NCBI GenBank assembly: GCA_019454915.1 | Contig: JACFNM010000010.1 | Coordinates: 1 to 26,217 of the forward strand | From: Chitinophagaceae bacterium | Lineage (GTDB): Bacteria; Bacteroidota; Bacteroidia; Chitinophagales; Chitinophagaceae | Reading direction: 5' to 3' | DNA length: 26,217 nucleotides | Notes under the pieces: generated by a model | Database searches by the model: none | What the model was told of the DNA's origin: nothing | Seen by the model: only the letters and a program-made list of their open reading frames with translations | Part shown: positions 1 through 9,586 of the stretch, piece by piece | Position numbering within the stretch: position 1 is the first letter of the stretch | Layout of the letters: each line of letters opens with the position of its first letter | Translations under genes and position numbers: made by a program

Positions 1-471
1 ATTGACCAACGCATATTTCTTTACTTCATTGATGGCCATTTCATCCAGCAGCGCTACCACATTGGCATAATTCGCCTCATCATTGGGTTTTATGACTACC
101 ACAAAATCTTCCGGTTTCGTAGATTTCTTCTTGTTGATAATCACCTCCCTAATATCCTTGTAAGTACTGCTTTGCAATTGAGTTGGGTCTTCGCCTTCGT
201 AATAATAAACCCCATTATCCTTACCAAGCAGAACCGTTAATGCCCCGGAAGCTTTAATTTTAGTTTGTTCTTCCGGACGATCCGTATCCTTTGGCATAAT
301 CAACTGCATAGCAGTAGGTTGCGCCATCGTGGTAGAAAAAATAAAGAAGGTTATCAGGAGAAACCCCAAATCCACCATGGGCGTCATATCTATCTGGGTA
401 GAAAGCTTTTTCGCCTTTTTGACGCCGGGTCCTTTTTTGCCACCACCATCACTAACCTCTAAAGATGCCAT
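1..471 (-). CDS. exbD: ExbD/TolR-family biopolymer transport protein (partial, C-terminus beyond window)
   Basis: This is the second of two ExbD-type genes. The ATG is at 471-469 and the frame stays open for 157 codons to the left edge, so the C-terminus is missing. A Lys/Gly-rich cytoplasmic N-terminus (residues 1-25) precedes one membrane helix (about 31-49). That helix starts with the family motif DMTPMVD, and Asp34 matches the proton-responsive Asp of ExbD. The rest would be periplasmic. In this family ExbD works with an ExbB pentamer to pass proton-motive force to TonB. It lies 47 bp downstream of the other exbD on the same strand and is probably in one operon with exbB. Its gene-cluster role (TonB-dependent uptake) is inferred; tonB would be expected just outside the window. 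Confidence 0.9.
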   Translation of the reverse strand, partial: MASLEVSDGGGKKGPGVKKAKKLSTQIDMTPMVDLGFLLITFFIFSTTMAQPTAMQLIMPKDTDRPEEQTKIKASGALTVLLGKDNGVYYYEGEDPTQLQSSTYKDIREVIINKKKSTKPEDFVVVIKPNDEANYANVVALLDEMAINEVKKYALVN

Positions 472-518
472 AAAAATTCATTTTAAGGTTTACTAATAAT
501 TTGGTTTCCGGGAATGTA

Positions 519-1184
519 CTAAGTACCGGATGATGCTTTTTTGATCTGATCCTGGCGGGAATTCCACAAAGGAGAACCAACGGGTGCATCCTGGAACTTG
601 GTTACCAGTTTAAACTTATTAATATCATTCCGCTTAAATGCATCCAATACGTTCCTCACAACCGGGTACTTCGTTTCATTATCCGCTTTAATCAGCCAGG
701 TGGTTTTCTTGCCTGCATAAGTAGACATGGCGTCTCTTACCCAGTAATACAATTCGCCACCGGTTGAATCCGGAACGGGTATCCCCGGCTGTTTTACATT
801 CTTCTGCTGTTCGGGATCCATCGCCAATAATTCCTTCAAATTAGCAAACGGTACGCCAATACTGGGTGCGTTTGTGAATGATCTGATTTCAGCAGGCGTC
901 AGTCCCAACTGTCTCGTTTCGTTCAAATTATTAGCAATGGATTCGCGGGCCTTCGGATCATCCATCTGAACGAATACCCTTCCGTCCTTATCTATGGTCA
1001 CCAGGAAGGCATCCATTTCAGGCACCTTGTCTGCGGAAACCGAAGAAGGTGTCTTGACCTCCACCGGTTCTGCAGGCTTAAATTTAGTAGCAAGAATGAA
1101 GAACGTAAGAATCAGGAACGCTACATCCACAAAAGCGGTCATGTCAACCCAGGTACTTTTTCTCGCTATTCTAGCTTTAGCCAT
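519..1184 (-). CDS. exbD: ExbD/TolR-family biopolymer transport protein
   Basis: A 221-residue protein with a short basic cytoplasmic N-terminus, a single membrane helix at about residues 17-33 and a long periplasmic domain. The motif DMTAFVDVAFLILTFF matches the ExbD signature, with Asp20 at the position of the proton-coupling Asp; the usual Pro after DMT is Ala here. It is longer than E. coli ExbD (about 140 residues), the extra length being in the periplasmic part. Paired non-identical ExbD proteins behind one ExbB are common in Bacteroidota. It sits 92 bp downstream of exbB and 47 bp upstream of the second exbD, all on the minus strand, which suggests one transcript. Confidence 0.92.
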   Translation of the reverse strand: MAKARIARKSTWVDMTAFVDVAFLILTFFILATKFKPAEPVEVKTPSSVSADKVPEMDAFLVTIDKDGRVFVQMDDPKARESIANNLNETRQLGLTPAEIRSFTNAPSIGVPFANLKELLAMDPEQQKNVKQPGIPVPDSTGGELYYWVRDAMSTYAGKKTTWLIKADNETKYPVVRNVLDAFKRNDINKFKLVTKFQDAPVGSPLWNSRQDQIKKASSGT

Positions 1185-1276
1185 TTCACAAATTTTATAA
1201 TAACGTAATTAACTTATTCAATTGAGATGCAGTAAGAAAGAATTTCCATATCACATCTCCATCTTTCCTGCAGTTT

Positions 1277-2143
1277 TTATTTATACAGGGAAGCAAAACT
1301 TTGTGTAAGCGTAAAGCCGGATTCATCTATACCATTGGTAATACCATCAATCTTCGTAGTAAAAATGTTATACATAATAAGCGCAAATGCGGAGGTGGCA
1401 ATACCTAAGGCTGTATTATACAGCGCTTCCGCAATACCCACAGCCAGTTCAGATGCAGCACCCGCGCCACCTTCTTCACCAAGTGCGGCAAATGCCCTGA
1501 TCATCCCCATTACCGTACCCAACAGGGCTACCAGCGTACCGGCAGAAGTGATGGTAGATAAGAATACAAGGTTCTTTTGCAGCATGGGAAGCTCAAGTGC
1601 TGTAGCTTCTTCCACCTCTTTTTGAATAGCAGCTAACTTTTGCTCTGTATTCAACTCGCCATTTGTAATCATTTCTTTGTAGCGGCGCAATCCTGCCTTC
1701 ATAACATTACCAACAGATCCGCGTTGCTTGTCGCATTCAGCTAATGCAGCATCTACATTCTTATTGGCGAGATGGTATTGCACTTTCCTCACAAAATCAG
1801 AAATATACCCTTTTCCGGTAGATTTCGTTACCGTCAGGAAGCGCTCTATGGAGAACACAACAACCATCAGGAACATGCCGATTAACACGGGTACGATAAT
1901 CCCTCCATCGTACATTCGATACCATACGCCTTTGGGTCCTTTGTGGTCAGGCCAAAATCCACCTTCCAGGTCAGGTTTGGTAAAACCTTCATTATTACCC
2001 AAAATAAATCTCCAGATAATATATCCTACAACGAGACATACTACCGGTGCTAACCACGAAATAATGTTGCTGTCCCTCTTAGGTTGAACAGATGTTGACG
2101 CCTTCGCAGCAGATGCTGATGCGGTTGGTTTAGTTTCAGCCAT
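1277..2143 (-). CDS. exbB: MotA/TolQ/ExbB-family proton channel protein
   Basis: A 288-residue inner-membrane protein and the first gene of the exbB-exbD-exbD cluster. An Ala/Ser/Lys-rich N-terminus (1-25) is followed by a hydrophobic helix at about 27-48 and a second at 80-100. A cytoplasmic domain spans about 101-190, and two more helices lie at about 192-214 and 238-262. The stretch LVALLGTVMGMIRAF (about 204-218) is the family signature in the third helix. ExbB forms the stator ring around the ExbD helices and uses proton flow to energise TonB. The extra N-terminal helix compared with three-helix ExbB/TolQ is typical of Bacteroidota homologues. No TAnnTTTG promoter box was found upstream in the 2144-2650 gap. 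Confidence 0.92.
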   Translation of the reverse strand: MAETKPTASASAAKASTSVQPKRDSNIISWLAPVVCLVVGYIIWRFILGNNEGFTKPDLEGGFWPDHKGPKGVWYRMYDGGIIVPVLIGMFLMVVVFSIERFLTVTKSTGKGYISDFVRKVQYHLANKNVDAALAECDKQRGSVGNVMKAGLRRYKEMITNGELNTEQKLAAIQKEVEEATALELPMLQKNLVFLSTITSAGTLVALLGTVMGMIRAFAALGEEGGAGAASELAVGIAEALYNTALGIATSAFALIMYNIFTTKIDGITNGIDESGFTLTQSFASLYK

Positions 2144-2576
2144 AACTCTTGTTTTTTGAATTTGAAATTTTACAATTTTTAAAGTGTGTAGTTTGGATTT
2201 ACAATTCTAATGAAAAAAAAAATTAAAATCCTTAATCCTTGGTAGAAAAATTTTTATTTGAGCGGCACAATATAGGAAATTTCTTATACCAAACAATTGA
2301 TTTACGGGATGTTTTTAAAAATCGGGGAATAGCAAATAACCTGTCAACTCCCCTGCAATGCACCTGATTCAACCCAGATTTTGCAGTAACCGGCAAAACA
2401 ACCGGGAAAGGCTGACGCCCGAATCGACCATTTTAGCAAATCCTTTCTATGTGGGGTTTGCCGGGATGTTCTTCACAACAACCATCGCATTTTACCGTAG
2501 CTTTGGAGGCAACCGCAAAACCCGGTTCAATTTAATACTCCCCTCATCCGCGAGCACATCCTTTCCTCCTGCATCC

Positions 2577-2611
2577 GGAGCTTCCCGTTTAACGTTAAAC
2601 AGAAAAGCTCC
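2577..2611. repeat. Nested inverted repeat (possible operator or leader hairpin)
   Basis: Outer arms GGAGCTT (2577-2583) and AAGCTCC (2605-2611) enclose a perfect 14-bp palindrome, GTTTAACGTTAAAC (2587-2600). The internal-loop bases are CCC on one side and AGAA on the other. It lies about 50 bp upstream of the metalloprotease -7 box, so it could be a regulator-binding site. It has no T-tract and no gene end nearby, so it is unlikely to be a terminator. Function is unknown. Confidence 0.55.
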
Positions 2612-2661
2612 ACGGTAACCAACCATCGTTCAATCCTGCATATTTTATCTGTCCTAAATGA

Positions 2662-2669
2662 TATATTTG
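2662..2669 (+). promoter_or_regulatory. Candidate Bacteroidota -7 promoter box for the metalloprotease
   Basis: TATATTTG matches the TAnnTTTG consensus of Bacteroidota housekeeping promoters exactly. Transcription would begin around 2676, about 20 bp before the ATG at 2697. A clear TTTG -33 box at the usual spacing is not visible, so this rests on the -7 match and its position. Confidence 0.5.
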
Positions 2670-2696
2670 CAGGTTGACTCCATAAATACCAATTAC

Positions 2697-5249
2697 ATGC
2701 AAGTCCGCTCATTGATATTTTTTTGTCTTGCCCTGGCTGCCACGCATACGGTAAATGGCCAGGTTAAGAAAAAAACGCCTCCCGCCACCAGCATTCAGAC
2801 TCCGCCGGCAAAACCCGCCGATAATAAGAAAGGTCCGCTTCCGTATAAAGAAGTCATCACCGAAAAAGCCCGATCACAGTTTGGATTACTGTCCGTACAC
2901 AAAATAGAAGATAAATACTTTTTTGAAATACCGGATTCTATAATCGGAAGGGACATATTGGTGGTTAACCGCCTGGCGAAAGCGGCAGCAGGCATGCGTA
3001 ATGTGTTTTTCGGGTATGCAGGCGACCAGATTGGAAGCAATGTTATCCGGTTCGAGAAAGGACCCAATCAAAAACTGTTCCTTAAAAAAGTTTCCTTCGA
3101 TGAAATTTCAAAAGATTCTACGCAGCCGATGTACACCGCTGTAACCAACTCTAACCTGTTACCCATTATCGCATCTTTCGACATAAAGTCGTTATCTACA
3201 GATTCCACAGGAACCATAGTGGACTTTACTGATTATATATCGGGCGATAATGATGTGCTGTTCTTTTCGCCGAATGTAAAAAATTCATTTCAGGTAGGTT
3301 CTTATCAATCTGATAAGTCGTATATCCTCGATGTCAGAAGCTATCCCGTAAACCTGGAAATCAAAACGGTAAAGACCTATCAAAAAGGAGGAAGCAGCAG
3401 CAGTCCGGGCGCACGCAGTTCATCCACTCCTGCGGGTTCCGGCCAGGGCGCCTCTTTCACGTTGGAACTTAACAGTTCTATGTTATTACTGCCGGAAATA
3501 CCTGCCAGAAAACGCTTTTTTGATCCCAGAGTCGGCTATTTCGTACGACGCTATACCGATTTCGATGCGAATCCACAAGGCGTCAAAGAGATTTCCATGA
3601 TAGTAAGATGGAAACTGGAGCCGAAGAAAGAAGACGTGGAGCGATATAACCGGGGCGAACTGGTAGAACCCGAAAAGCCCATTGTTTTTTATATAGACCC
3701 CGCCACCCCACCCAAATGGGTGCCCTATCTGATCCAGGGGATAAACGACTGGCAACCCGCTTTTGAAAAGGCGGGATTTAAGAATGCCATCATCGGTAAA
3801 CCGGCGCCCAGCCCCTCCGAAGACTCCACCTGGAGCCTTGAGGATGCCCGTTATTCCGCTATCGTATATAAGCCTTCCACGGTAGCCAACGCCAGTGGTC
3901 CCAATATCCATGACCCGCGAACCGGTGAGATTCTGGAGAGCCATATCAACTGGTACCATAATGTGATGAAACTACTGCACGATTGGTATTTTGTGCAATG
4001 CGCTGCCGTTGACCCACGTGCCCGTAAAATGGAATTCGACGATGACCTGATGGGACAGCTAATCCGGTTCGTTTCCTCTCACGAGGTTGGTCATACCCTT
4101 GGGCTCCGACACAACTTCGGTTCCAGTTCTTCCGTACCGGTAGAAAAACTCAGGGATAAAAAATGGGTGGAAGCCAACGGTCATACTCCTTCCATTATGG
4201 ATTACGCCAGATTCAATTATGTGGCACAGCCGGAAGATCATATCAGCGAAAAGGGATTGTTTCCCCGCATAGGCGATTACGATAAATGGGCCATAGAATG
4301 GGGATACAGGTGGTTTCCTGAGGCTTCAACGGCAGAGGAAGAAGTTCCGGTGCTGAATAAGCTTATTATTGAGAAACTAAAAGACCGGCGATTCTGGTTC
4401 GGAACCGAATCTAACCCCGATGACCCACGTTCGCAAAATGAAGACTTGGGTGATAATGCCATGCAGGCCGGAACCTATGGTATCCGGAACTTACAACGTA
4501 TTGTGCCAAACCTCTTGTTATGGACTCAGGAACCGAACAAAGGGTACGAAAACTTGTCGGGGCTGTATAATCAGGTAGTTCTTCAATACGGGCGTTATCT
4601 GGGGCACGTAGTAAAAAATATAGGAGGCATCTACGAAACGCCGAAAACGATGGAACAGGAGGGTGCTGTGTACGCGTATACACCGAAGGCGATACAGAAA
4701 GAAGCAATGTCATTCCTGATTAAGCAGTTGTTTCAAACGCCACTATGGCTCGTTAACCACGATATACTGAATCGCATAGGAAATACCGGAATATCAGTAG
4801 TAAGCAACCGGCAGGATGCCGTATTAAGCCGGCTGATTTATACCAATACCCTCAGTAAATTACTAAGTATGGAAGGCGAACTTAAAGAAGAAGCCTATAA
4901 AGCAACCGACATGCTGCACGACCTGAAGCAGGAGATATGGACTGAACTCCGCACCAGAAAACCTATTGACATATACCGCCGCAACCTCCAAAAAATATAT
5001 ATCGAACGTATGGGGCAACTTATCAAGCCCCTTGCCACTTCTTCGATAGGCATTAGTCTCCGGATCGGCGCTCCCGCAGCCATGGCGGATACCAAAACAA
5101 GCGATATCCTGTCTGTTTTGAAGGGAAGTCTGCATGAACTACAAACAGAAATCAGGAATGCACTTCCCGCTATCTCAGATAAGATGACCCGCTACCATTT
5201 GCAGGACGTAAACGACAGGATAACCAAAATACTGGATCCGGTTAAATAA
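2697..5249 (+). CDS. Secreted zinc-dependent metalloprotease (DUF5118/DUF5117/DUF4953 type)
   Basis: An 850-residue protein from the ATG at 2697. The frame opens earlier, at ATG 2658, but that start precedes the predicted transcript start. The 2697 start gives a clean signal peptide (MQVRSLIFFCLALAATHTVNG), so I choose it. A Pro/Lys-rich linker (about 24-48) leads to a DUF5118-like segment beginning GPLPYKEVITEKA, then a DUF5117-like region and a catalytic DUF4953-like region. The zinc site is HEVGHTLGLRH, with His462, Glu463, His466 and His472, a metzincin-type HExxHxxGxxH. SIMDY at about 499-503 (Met501) looks like the Met-turn. A Gly/Ser-rich insert occurs near residues 230-250. These proteins are common in Bacteroidota; substrates are not known to me. 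It converges on the ABC permease with only 25 bp between stops. Confidence 0.9.
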   Translation: MQVRSLIFFCLALAATHTVNGQVKKKTPPATSIQTPPAKPADNKKGPLPYKEVITEKARSQFGLLSVHKIEDKYFFEIPDSIIGRDILVVNRLAKAAAGMRNVFFGYAGDQIGSNVIRFEKGPNQKLFLKKVSFDEISKDSTQPMYTAVTNSNLLPIIASFDIKSLSTDSTGTIVDFTDYISGDNDVLFFSPNVKNSFQVGSYQSDKSYILDVRSYPVNLEIKTVKTYQKGGSSSSPGARSSSTPAGSGQGASFTLELNSSMLLLPEIPARKRFFDPRVGYFVRRYTDFDANPQGVKEISMIVRWKLEPKKEDVERYNRGELVEPEKPIVFYIDPATPPKWVPYLIQGINDWQPAFEKAGFKNAIIGKPAPSPSEDSTWSLEDARYSAIVYKPSTVANASGPNIHDPRTGEILESHINWYHNVMKLLHDWYFVQCAAVDPRARKMEFDDDLMGQLIRFVSSHEVGHTLGLRHNFGSSSSVPVEKLRDKKWVEANGHTPSIMDYARFNYVAQPEDHISEKGLFPRIGDYDKWAIEWGYRWFPEASTAEEEVPVLNKLIIEKLKDRRFWFGTESNPDDPRSQNEDLGDNAMQAGTYGIRNLQRIVPNLLLWTQEPNKGYENLSGLYNQVVLQYGRYLGHVVKNIGGIYETPKTMEQEGAVYAYTPKAIQKEAMSFLIKQLFQTPLWLVNHDILNRIGNTGISVVSNRQDAVLSRLIYTNTLSKLLSMEGELKEEAYKATDMLHDLKQEIWTELRTRKPIDIYRRNLQKIYIERMGQLIKPLATSSIGISLRIGAPAAMADTKTSDILSVLKGSLHELQTEIRNALPAISDKMTRYHLQDVNDRITKILDPVK

Positions 5250-5274
5250 AAAGGCAAACCGCCAACAGTCCCTT

Positions 5275-6555
5275 CTATTCATAATGAAGCGCAACGATGG
5301 GGTCAAGTTTTGAGGCCTTCCAGGCAGGATAAATACCGGCTGCCAAACCAACCACCGTGCAGATAAGGATGGCAATCAAAATCAATAGCCAGGGCACGAA
5401 AAAAGGTACATCCATCAGGCTGCCGACTACATTTCCGACGATAATACCCAAAATAATACCGACCACTGCGCCCATCAGGCTGATTAATATGGATTCATAA
5501 AGAAATTGCTGGCGGATACTTTTTTTCTTGCCGCCTATCGCCTTTACCAGTCCAACTTCCTTCGTTCGCTCTGTAACCGCCACCAGCATAATATTCATTA
5601 ATCCGATCGCAGCGCCAATCAGTGTGATAAAGCCTATGCCTCCGGCGGCTAAGCTGATCTTTCCTAATAAACTGATGAAGGTCTCCGCCAGGGCATCACT
5701 TTTATCTATATAAAAATTACTCTGCTCCGTAGTCGCCAGGTTCCGGATGGGACGAAAGACCCCCTCTGCCTCTCCGATGGCTTCATTTAACCGGCTGACA
5801 TCCGCTACCTGAACGCCTATATAATAAGACGTATTTCCGGTTGAGTACAATCTCCGGTATGTATTATACGTGGTAAATACCACGTTGTCAGCCTGCATGA
5901 AAGAACTGCTTCCCCGGCTCTTTAATACCCCTATTATTCTGAATTTATTGGAACCCACCCTGACAATTTTATCCAGGGCGCGTTCCACCTTGTCTCCAAA
6001 AAGTTTGGTCGCTACATCATACCCCAATACGCACACGTTTCGCCCGCTTTCTATATCCAACTGGTTGAAATTCCTGCCAAGCAGTATTTCGTATCCGTTA
6101 AGGGTAAAGTAGTTTTCATCTCCACCGGAAACCCGCACGTTCGGATTGGTTTTCTTTTCTCCCCAGAACACCGTTTGGGAACCTATCCCTCCTATACCTA
6201 TACTGACCTTCGCGGGATAATGATAGCGCTGCTTAAAAGCTCTGGCCTGTTCAAAAGTGATGAGTTTGCCGGTATTTGACTTCTTTACTTTCGCGCTCTT
6301 TTTACTACTGCTTTTGGTGACGTCTCCTCCATTGTCGCCAAAATTAACCTGTCGCTCCCTGTGTCGAATGCTGAAGGAATTGGCCCCCATAGTGGCAAAA
6401 CTATCCTTCAAACTCGCATTCATTGCCTGTATGGCGGTAATAATACCCACCAGCGCCATAATGCCGAAAGCAATGATAGCCACCGTTATCCCCGTACGCA
6501 GTTTATTACTGAGTACGGTTCTATAGGCCAGTAAGAGCGTGTCCTTAAAATTCAT
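5275..6555 (-). CDS. ABC transporter permease, MacB/FtsX family
   Basis: A 426-residue inner-membrane protein with the MacB layout: one helix near the N-terminus (about 20-42), a large periplasmic domain (about 43-298) and three C-terminal helices (about 300-325, 354-380, 386-408). [19 protein letters not shown] (327-345) and the closing [17 protein letters not shown] are typical FtsX-domain signatures. The periplasmic domain carries a Ser/Lys-rich stretch at about 66-98 that resembles a linker. Such permeases need a LolD/MacB-type ATPase, and none is in this window, so the partner must be encoded elsewhere. Roles in the family include lipoprotein release and export of peptides or macrolides; which applies here cannot be told. 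It starts 75 bp after nuoN and could receive read-through from the nuo operon. Confidence 0.9.
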   Translation of the reverse strand: MNFKDTLLLAYRTVLSNKLRTGITVAIIAFGIMALVGIITAIQAMNASLKDSFATMGANSFSIRHRERQVNFGDNGGDVTKSSSKKSAKVKKSNTGKLITFEQARAFKQRYHYPAKVSIGIGGIGSQTVFWGEKKTNPNVRVSGGDENYFTLNGYEILLGRNFNQLDIESGRNVCVLGYDVATKLFGDKVERALDKIVRVGSNKFRIIGVLKSRGSSSFMQADNVVFTTYNTYRRLYSTGNTSYYIGVQVADVSRLNEAIGEAEGVFRPIRNLATTEQSNFYIDKSDALAETFISLLGKISLAAGGIGFITLIGAAIGLMNIMLVAVTERTKEVGLVKAIGGKKKSIRQQFLYESILISLMGAVVGIILGIIVGNVVGSLMDVPFFVPWLLILIAILICTVVGLAAGIYPAWKASKLDPIVALHYE

Positions 6556-6630
6556 ACAAATGAATAATGGATAAAATTACGGAGACTAACCTCAACGACA
6601 AAACGGGTTGTGACGAACGGAAAATACGCC

Positions 6631-8007
6631 TTAAAAATAGAGCCCGTTCAGCAGTATATTGGGAAACAAACCAAGCAGTATAATTAGAGCCGCGGTTAAT
6701 CCCAGAGAAATGCTAAAGACCGGCGACACCCGGGAAACCGCCGCATTCCCGTCTTTAAAATACATCGCCTGTATCACCCGGAAATAATAATAAGCGCTTA
6801 CGGCAGCCATCAGTACCGCAAAGATGACCAGCCACAGGTGGTTGCCGGTTTTCACCGCACCCAACAACATATAATATTTCGCAAAAAAGCCGGCGGTCAA
6901 TGGTATACCGGTTAAAGAAAGAAGGAAGATAGTATTGGTGAAAGCGAGAAGAGGCTGGGTTTTGCTTAGCCCGTTAAACCCTTCGAGGGAGTAATCATCC
7001 ATCTTGGCCAGTACGGCAAAACTTCCGATGGTGGCCAGACTGTAGGCTGCTGCATACAATATCAATCCCTCCCGTGCAAACGTATTTAATCCAAAAAGAG
7101 CGAAAAGCATAAACCCGGCGTGCGCCACACTGGAATAAGCCAGCATCCTTTTTACACTCTGTTGGAATACGGCCGTGATATTTCCGATGAACAGCGTAGC
7201 CGCAGTAAGTAATGCTATCAGGAGTTGCCAGTCTGCATGCAATTTCCCAAAGGCATTATCAAACAACCGCAGAAACGCCATAAAGGAAGCCACCTTCACA
7301 ATGGTCGCCATAAAGGACGTAACAGGAGTCGGTGCACCATCATATACATCCGGTACCCAGAAATGGAATGGAGCGGCACTCACCTTGAATGCCATAGCAG
7401 CCATTAGCAAAACAATTCCAATGAGCATCATGGGCTGAAGCCCCGCAGCCCCCAGATTCATGCCTTCGATATAAAATGTGCCGGTAGCGCCGTACAAGAA
7501 GGCAATGCCCATGAGCATAATACCCGTAGAAAACACCCCCATCAAAAAATATTTGATAGAAGCCTCGTTACTCTTCAAATTTCGCTTTTCGCTGCCGGCC
7601 AGGATATACAACGGTATGGTAATGATTTCTATACCGAGAAACAGCATCAACAAGGTATTGAAAGATATAGCAAGCCCTGCTCCGCAAAGGACGAAGAAGA
7701 TTAAGGCATAGTAATCGTATACGTGCGTGCCTATTTTCTCAAACTCCGCCGCATTTAATAAAAGGAATATAAGTGTGCAGGCAAAAATCACTACGTTAAA
7801 AATCAGTCCAAAAGGAGTAAACTTCAGCATTTGCCGGATATCCGCGTGAATCATCCACACATTATAATAATCCAGGAGGTTCACCATCAGCAGCATCAGC
7901 AGTCCAACCAGGGCTATATATTTTGCCGTGGATTTCTTTTTCAGGAATATCCCGCTAAACATCATGATCACACCCCATAAAGCCGACAAAATAATTGAAC
8001 TCATCAT
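6631..8007 (-). CDS. nuoN: NADH-quinone oxidoreductase subunit N
   Basis: A 458-residue, highly hydrophobic antiporter-like subunit of the complex I membrane arm, with about 14 predicted helices. The segment AFKVSAAPFHFWVPDVYDGAPTPVTSF contains the conserved Lys of the proton channel and the PFHFW...APTPV signature of the NuoL/M/N family. It is the last gene of the nuo cluster, 94 bp downstream of nuoM. There are two adjacent ATGs (8007 and 8004) and I keep the first. No intrinsic terminator was seen in the 75 bp before the ABC permease gene. Confidence 0.95.
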   Translation of the reverse strand: MMSSIILSALWGVIMMFSGIFLKKKSTAKYIALVGLLMLLMVNLLDYYNVWMIHADIRQMLKFTPFGLIFNVVIFACTLIFLLLNAAEFEKIGTHVYDYYALIFFVLCGAGLAISFNTLLMLFLGIEIITIPLYILAGSEKRNLKSNEASIKYFLMGVFSTGIMLMGIAFLYGATGTFYIEGMNLGAAGLQPMMLIGIVLLMAAMAFKVSAAPFHFWVPDVYDGAPTPVTSFMATIVKVASFMAFLRLFDNAFGKLHADWQLLIALLTAATLFIGNITAVFQQSVKRMLAYSSVAHAGFMLFALFGLNTFAREGLILYAAAYSLATIGSFAVLAKMDDYSLEGFNGLSKTQPLLAFTNTIFLLSLTGIPLTAGFFAKYYMLLGAVKTGNHLWLVIFAVLMAAVSAYYYFRVIQAMYFKDGNAAVSRVSPVFSISLGLTAALIILLGLFPNILLNGLYF

Positions 8008-8101
8008 AAAGTAATATTCTCTTTTGAGCGGTTATTTTAGATATTAGCCATCACACCCCACTTTCTTTTCTCCTCTTCAAACAATAGCCTGTCAATTAAG
8101 T

Positions 8102-9583
8102 TTATAATCCCGTGATTTTGTTAAGGAATCCCTGAACGGTATCCGACGTTAAATCCAGCATCAGTTTAGGATATATCCCCAATAACAAAATAACAATCAC
8201 TACCATTACCAGCGCCGTCACCGCACCCCGTTTCACCATCCCCGCACCCGCAGCCGTTACTTCATTGGTCTTACCATAAAAGACTTTTTGCACCATATTC
8301 AAAGTATATGCGGCAGATAAAATGATCGTGGTCAGCGCTAAAGCCGTTGTCCATTTTCCAAACTGAAAAAGCCCGTTAAACATCAAAAACTCTCCTACAA
8401 AGGCATTCGTAAGAGGCAAAGCAATATTGGCGAAAGCAATAATTACCAGGAAGATCGTCAGCAGCGGCGAACTCTTAGCGATGCCACCCAATTCGGATAT
8501 TTTTCTGGTACCAAAATGATGTTCTATCAATTCCACCACCATCCACATCCCTATAATATTGATACCATGATTGAACATCTGCACCATCACTCCTTCCACC
8601 CCACTCTGATTTCGGGCAAATATAGCCGCACACATCAGCCCCACGTGGACGATAGACGAATAGGCTACCAGGCGCTTGAGGTCATCCTGCGCCCAGGCCA
8701 ACAGGGAAGCATATACCATCCCAATTACGGCAAGAGCAATAACGACAGGAGTGAAGACCACTGAGGCATGGGGGAAAACCGGTATCAGCCAGCGGATGAG
8801 CGCAAACACTCCCATCTTAACCATCACGCCGCTTAAAATCATGGTCACCGGCGCCGCAGACTGTTCATAAGTATCCGGCTGCCAGGTATGAAAAGGAAAC
8901 AGCGGCATTTTAACGGCAAAAGCAGCCAGGAATAACCAGAAAATAAATTTTTCTTTACCTGACGATAGCGTCGCCTTTTGAAAAGAGCTTAAGGAAAAAC
9001 TGCCGTCCGGCGTATGCAGGTACACATAGATAATGCCTACAAGCAGCAGCAGGGAGGCCGTGAAAGTATAAACGAAAAACTTAAACGTAACCTGAACTCT
9101 TCTTTCCCCACCCCATTGTGAAGCAAGAAAATAAATTGGGATGATAGCCAACTCCCAAAAGAAATAAAATACCAGCGCATCCATCGCACAAAACACACCC
9201 ATCAGCCCTGTTTGAGAAAGCAGCATTAACCCATAAAAATGATTCGGCTTTTCATACCGGGTATTATAGGTAGTAAGAAAAGCAAGCGGAAAAGCCAATG
9301 CGGTCAACAGGCAAAGCATACGTCCCATGCCGTCATACATCAGGGCAAAGCTGCTTCCGATGGACGGCATCCATACATAGCTTACATTATTATAGTGATA
9401 ATACAGTTCTTTATTGGTAAAAAAGAAGCTGACCGCTACCACAGCCAACGTAATAATCGAAGAAATGACGGACCATCGTTTGGCTGTTTTCTCCTCCTTA
9501 AGGAAAAAAGCTATCAACCCGCTCAGAAGGGGGAACCAAATCAACAATTCGGGGAAGGTTATTAATACATCATTAGGGTTCAT
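8102..9583 (-). CDS. nuoM: NADH-quinone oxidoreductase subunit M
   Basis: A 493-residue polytopic antiporter-like subunit of complex I, with a length typical of NuoM. FFWELAIIPIYFLASQWG carries the conserved Glu of helix 5, and AVKMPLFPFHTWQPDTYEQS, with the following PVTMILSGVMVKMG, is the family core with its channel Lys. It would carry one of the proton half-channels. The start ATG is at 9583-9581, only 3 bp after the nuoL stop codon, so translation is probably coupled to the end of nuoL. That matters because nuoL contains a premature stop. Confidence 0.96.
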   Translation of the reverse strand: MNPNDVLITFPELLIWFPLLSGLIAFFLKEEKTAKRWSVISSIITLAVVAVSFFFTNKELYYHYNNVSYVWMPSIGSSFALMYDGMGRMLCLLTALAFPLAFLTTYNTRYEKPNHFYGLMLLSQTGLMGVFCAMDALVFYFFWELAIIPIYFLASQWGGERRVQVTFKFFVYTFTASLLLLVGIIYVYLHTPDGSFSLSSFQKATLSSGKEKFIFWLFLAAFAVKMPLFPFHTWQPDTYEQSAAPVTMILSGVMVKMGVFALIRWLIPVFPHASVVFTPVVIALAVIGMVYASLLAWAQDDLKRLVAYSSIVHVGLMCAAIFARNQSGVEGVMVQMFNHGINIIGMWMVVELIEHHFGTRKISELGGIAKSSPLLTIFLVIIAFANIALPLTNAFVGEFLMFNGLFQFGKWTTALALTTIILSAAYTLNMVQKVFYGKTNEVTAAGAGMVKRGAVTALVMVVIVILLLGIYPKLMLDLTSDTVQGFLNKITGL

Positions 9584-9586
9584 AGC

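Larger units (their letters stand above)
2144..2696. other. Gene-free intergenic region between divergent exbB and metalloprotease
   Basis: About 550 bp without a convincing gene. An open frame at 2358-2618 on the plus strand (86 codons) has no recognisable domain, no obvious ribosome site and biased composition, so I do not call it. The region holds AT-rich sequence next to exbB, a nested inverted repeat at 2577-2611 and the -7 box of the metalloprotease promoter at 2662-2669. Short repeats also occur: AACCATCG at about 2480 and 2621, and TTACCGT (2492-2498) against ACGGTAA (2612-2618). Confidence 0.6.

Noticed and set aside
519..1184. Two exbD genes as a recent tandem duplication
   Set aside because: The two proteins differ strongly outside the membrane helix and in length. 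They look like old paralogues, the usual paired arrangement in this phylum.
2358..2618. 86-codon open frame on the plus strand as a small gene
   Set aside because: No domain, membrane segment pattern or ribosome site. It runs through the nested palindrome region and looks like chance openness.
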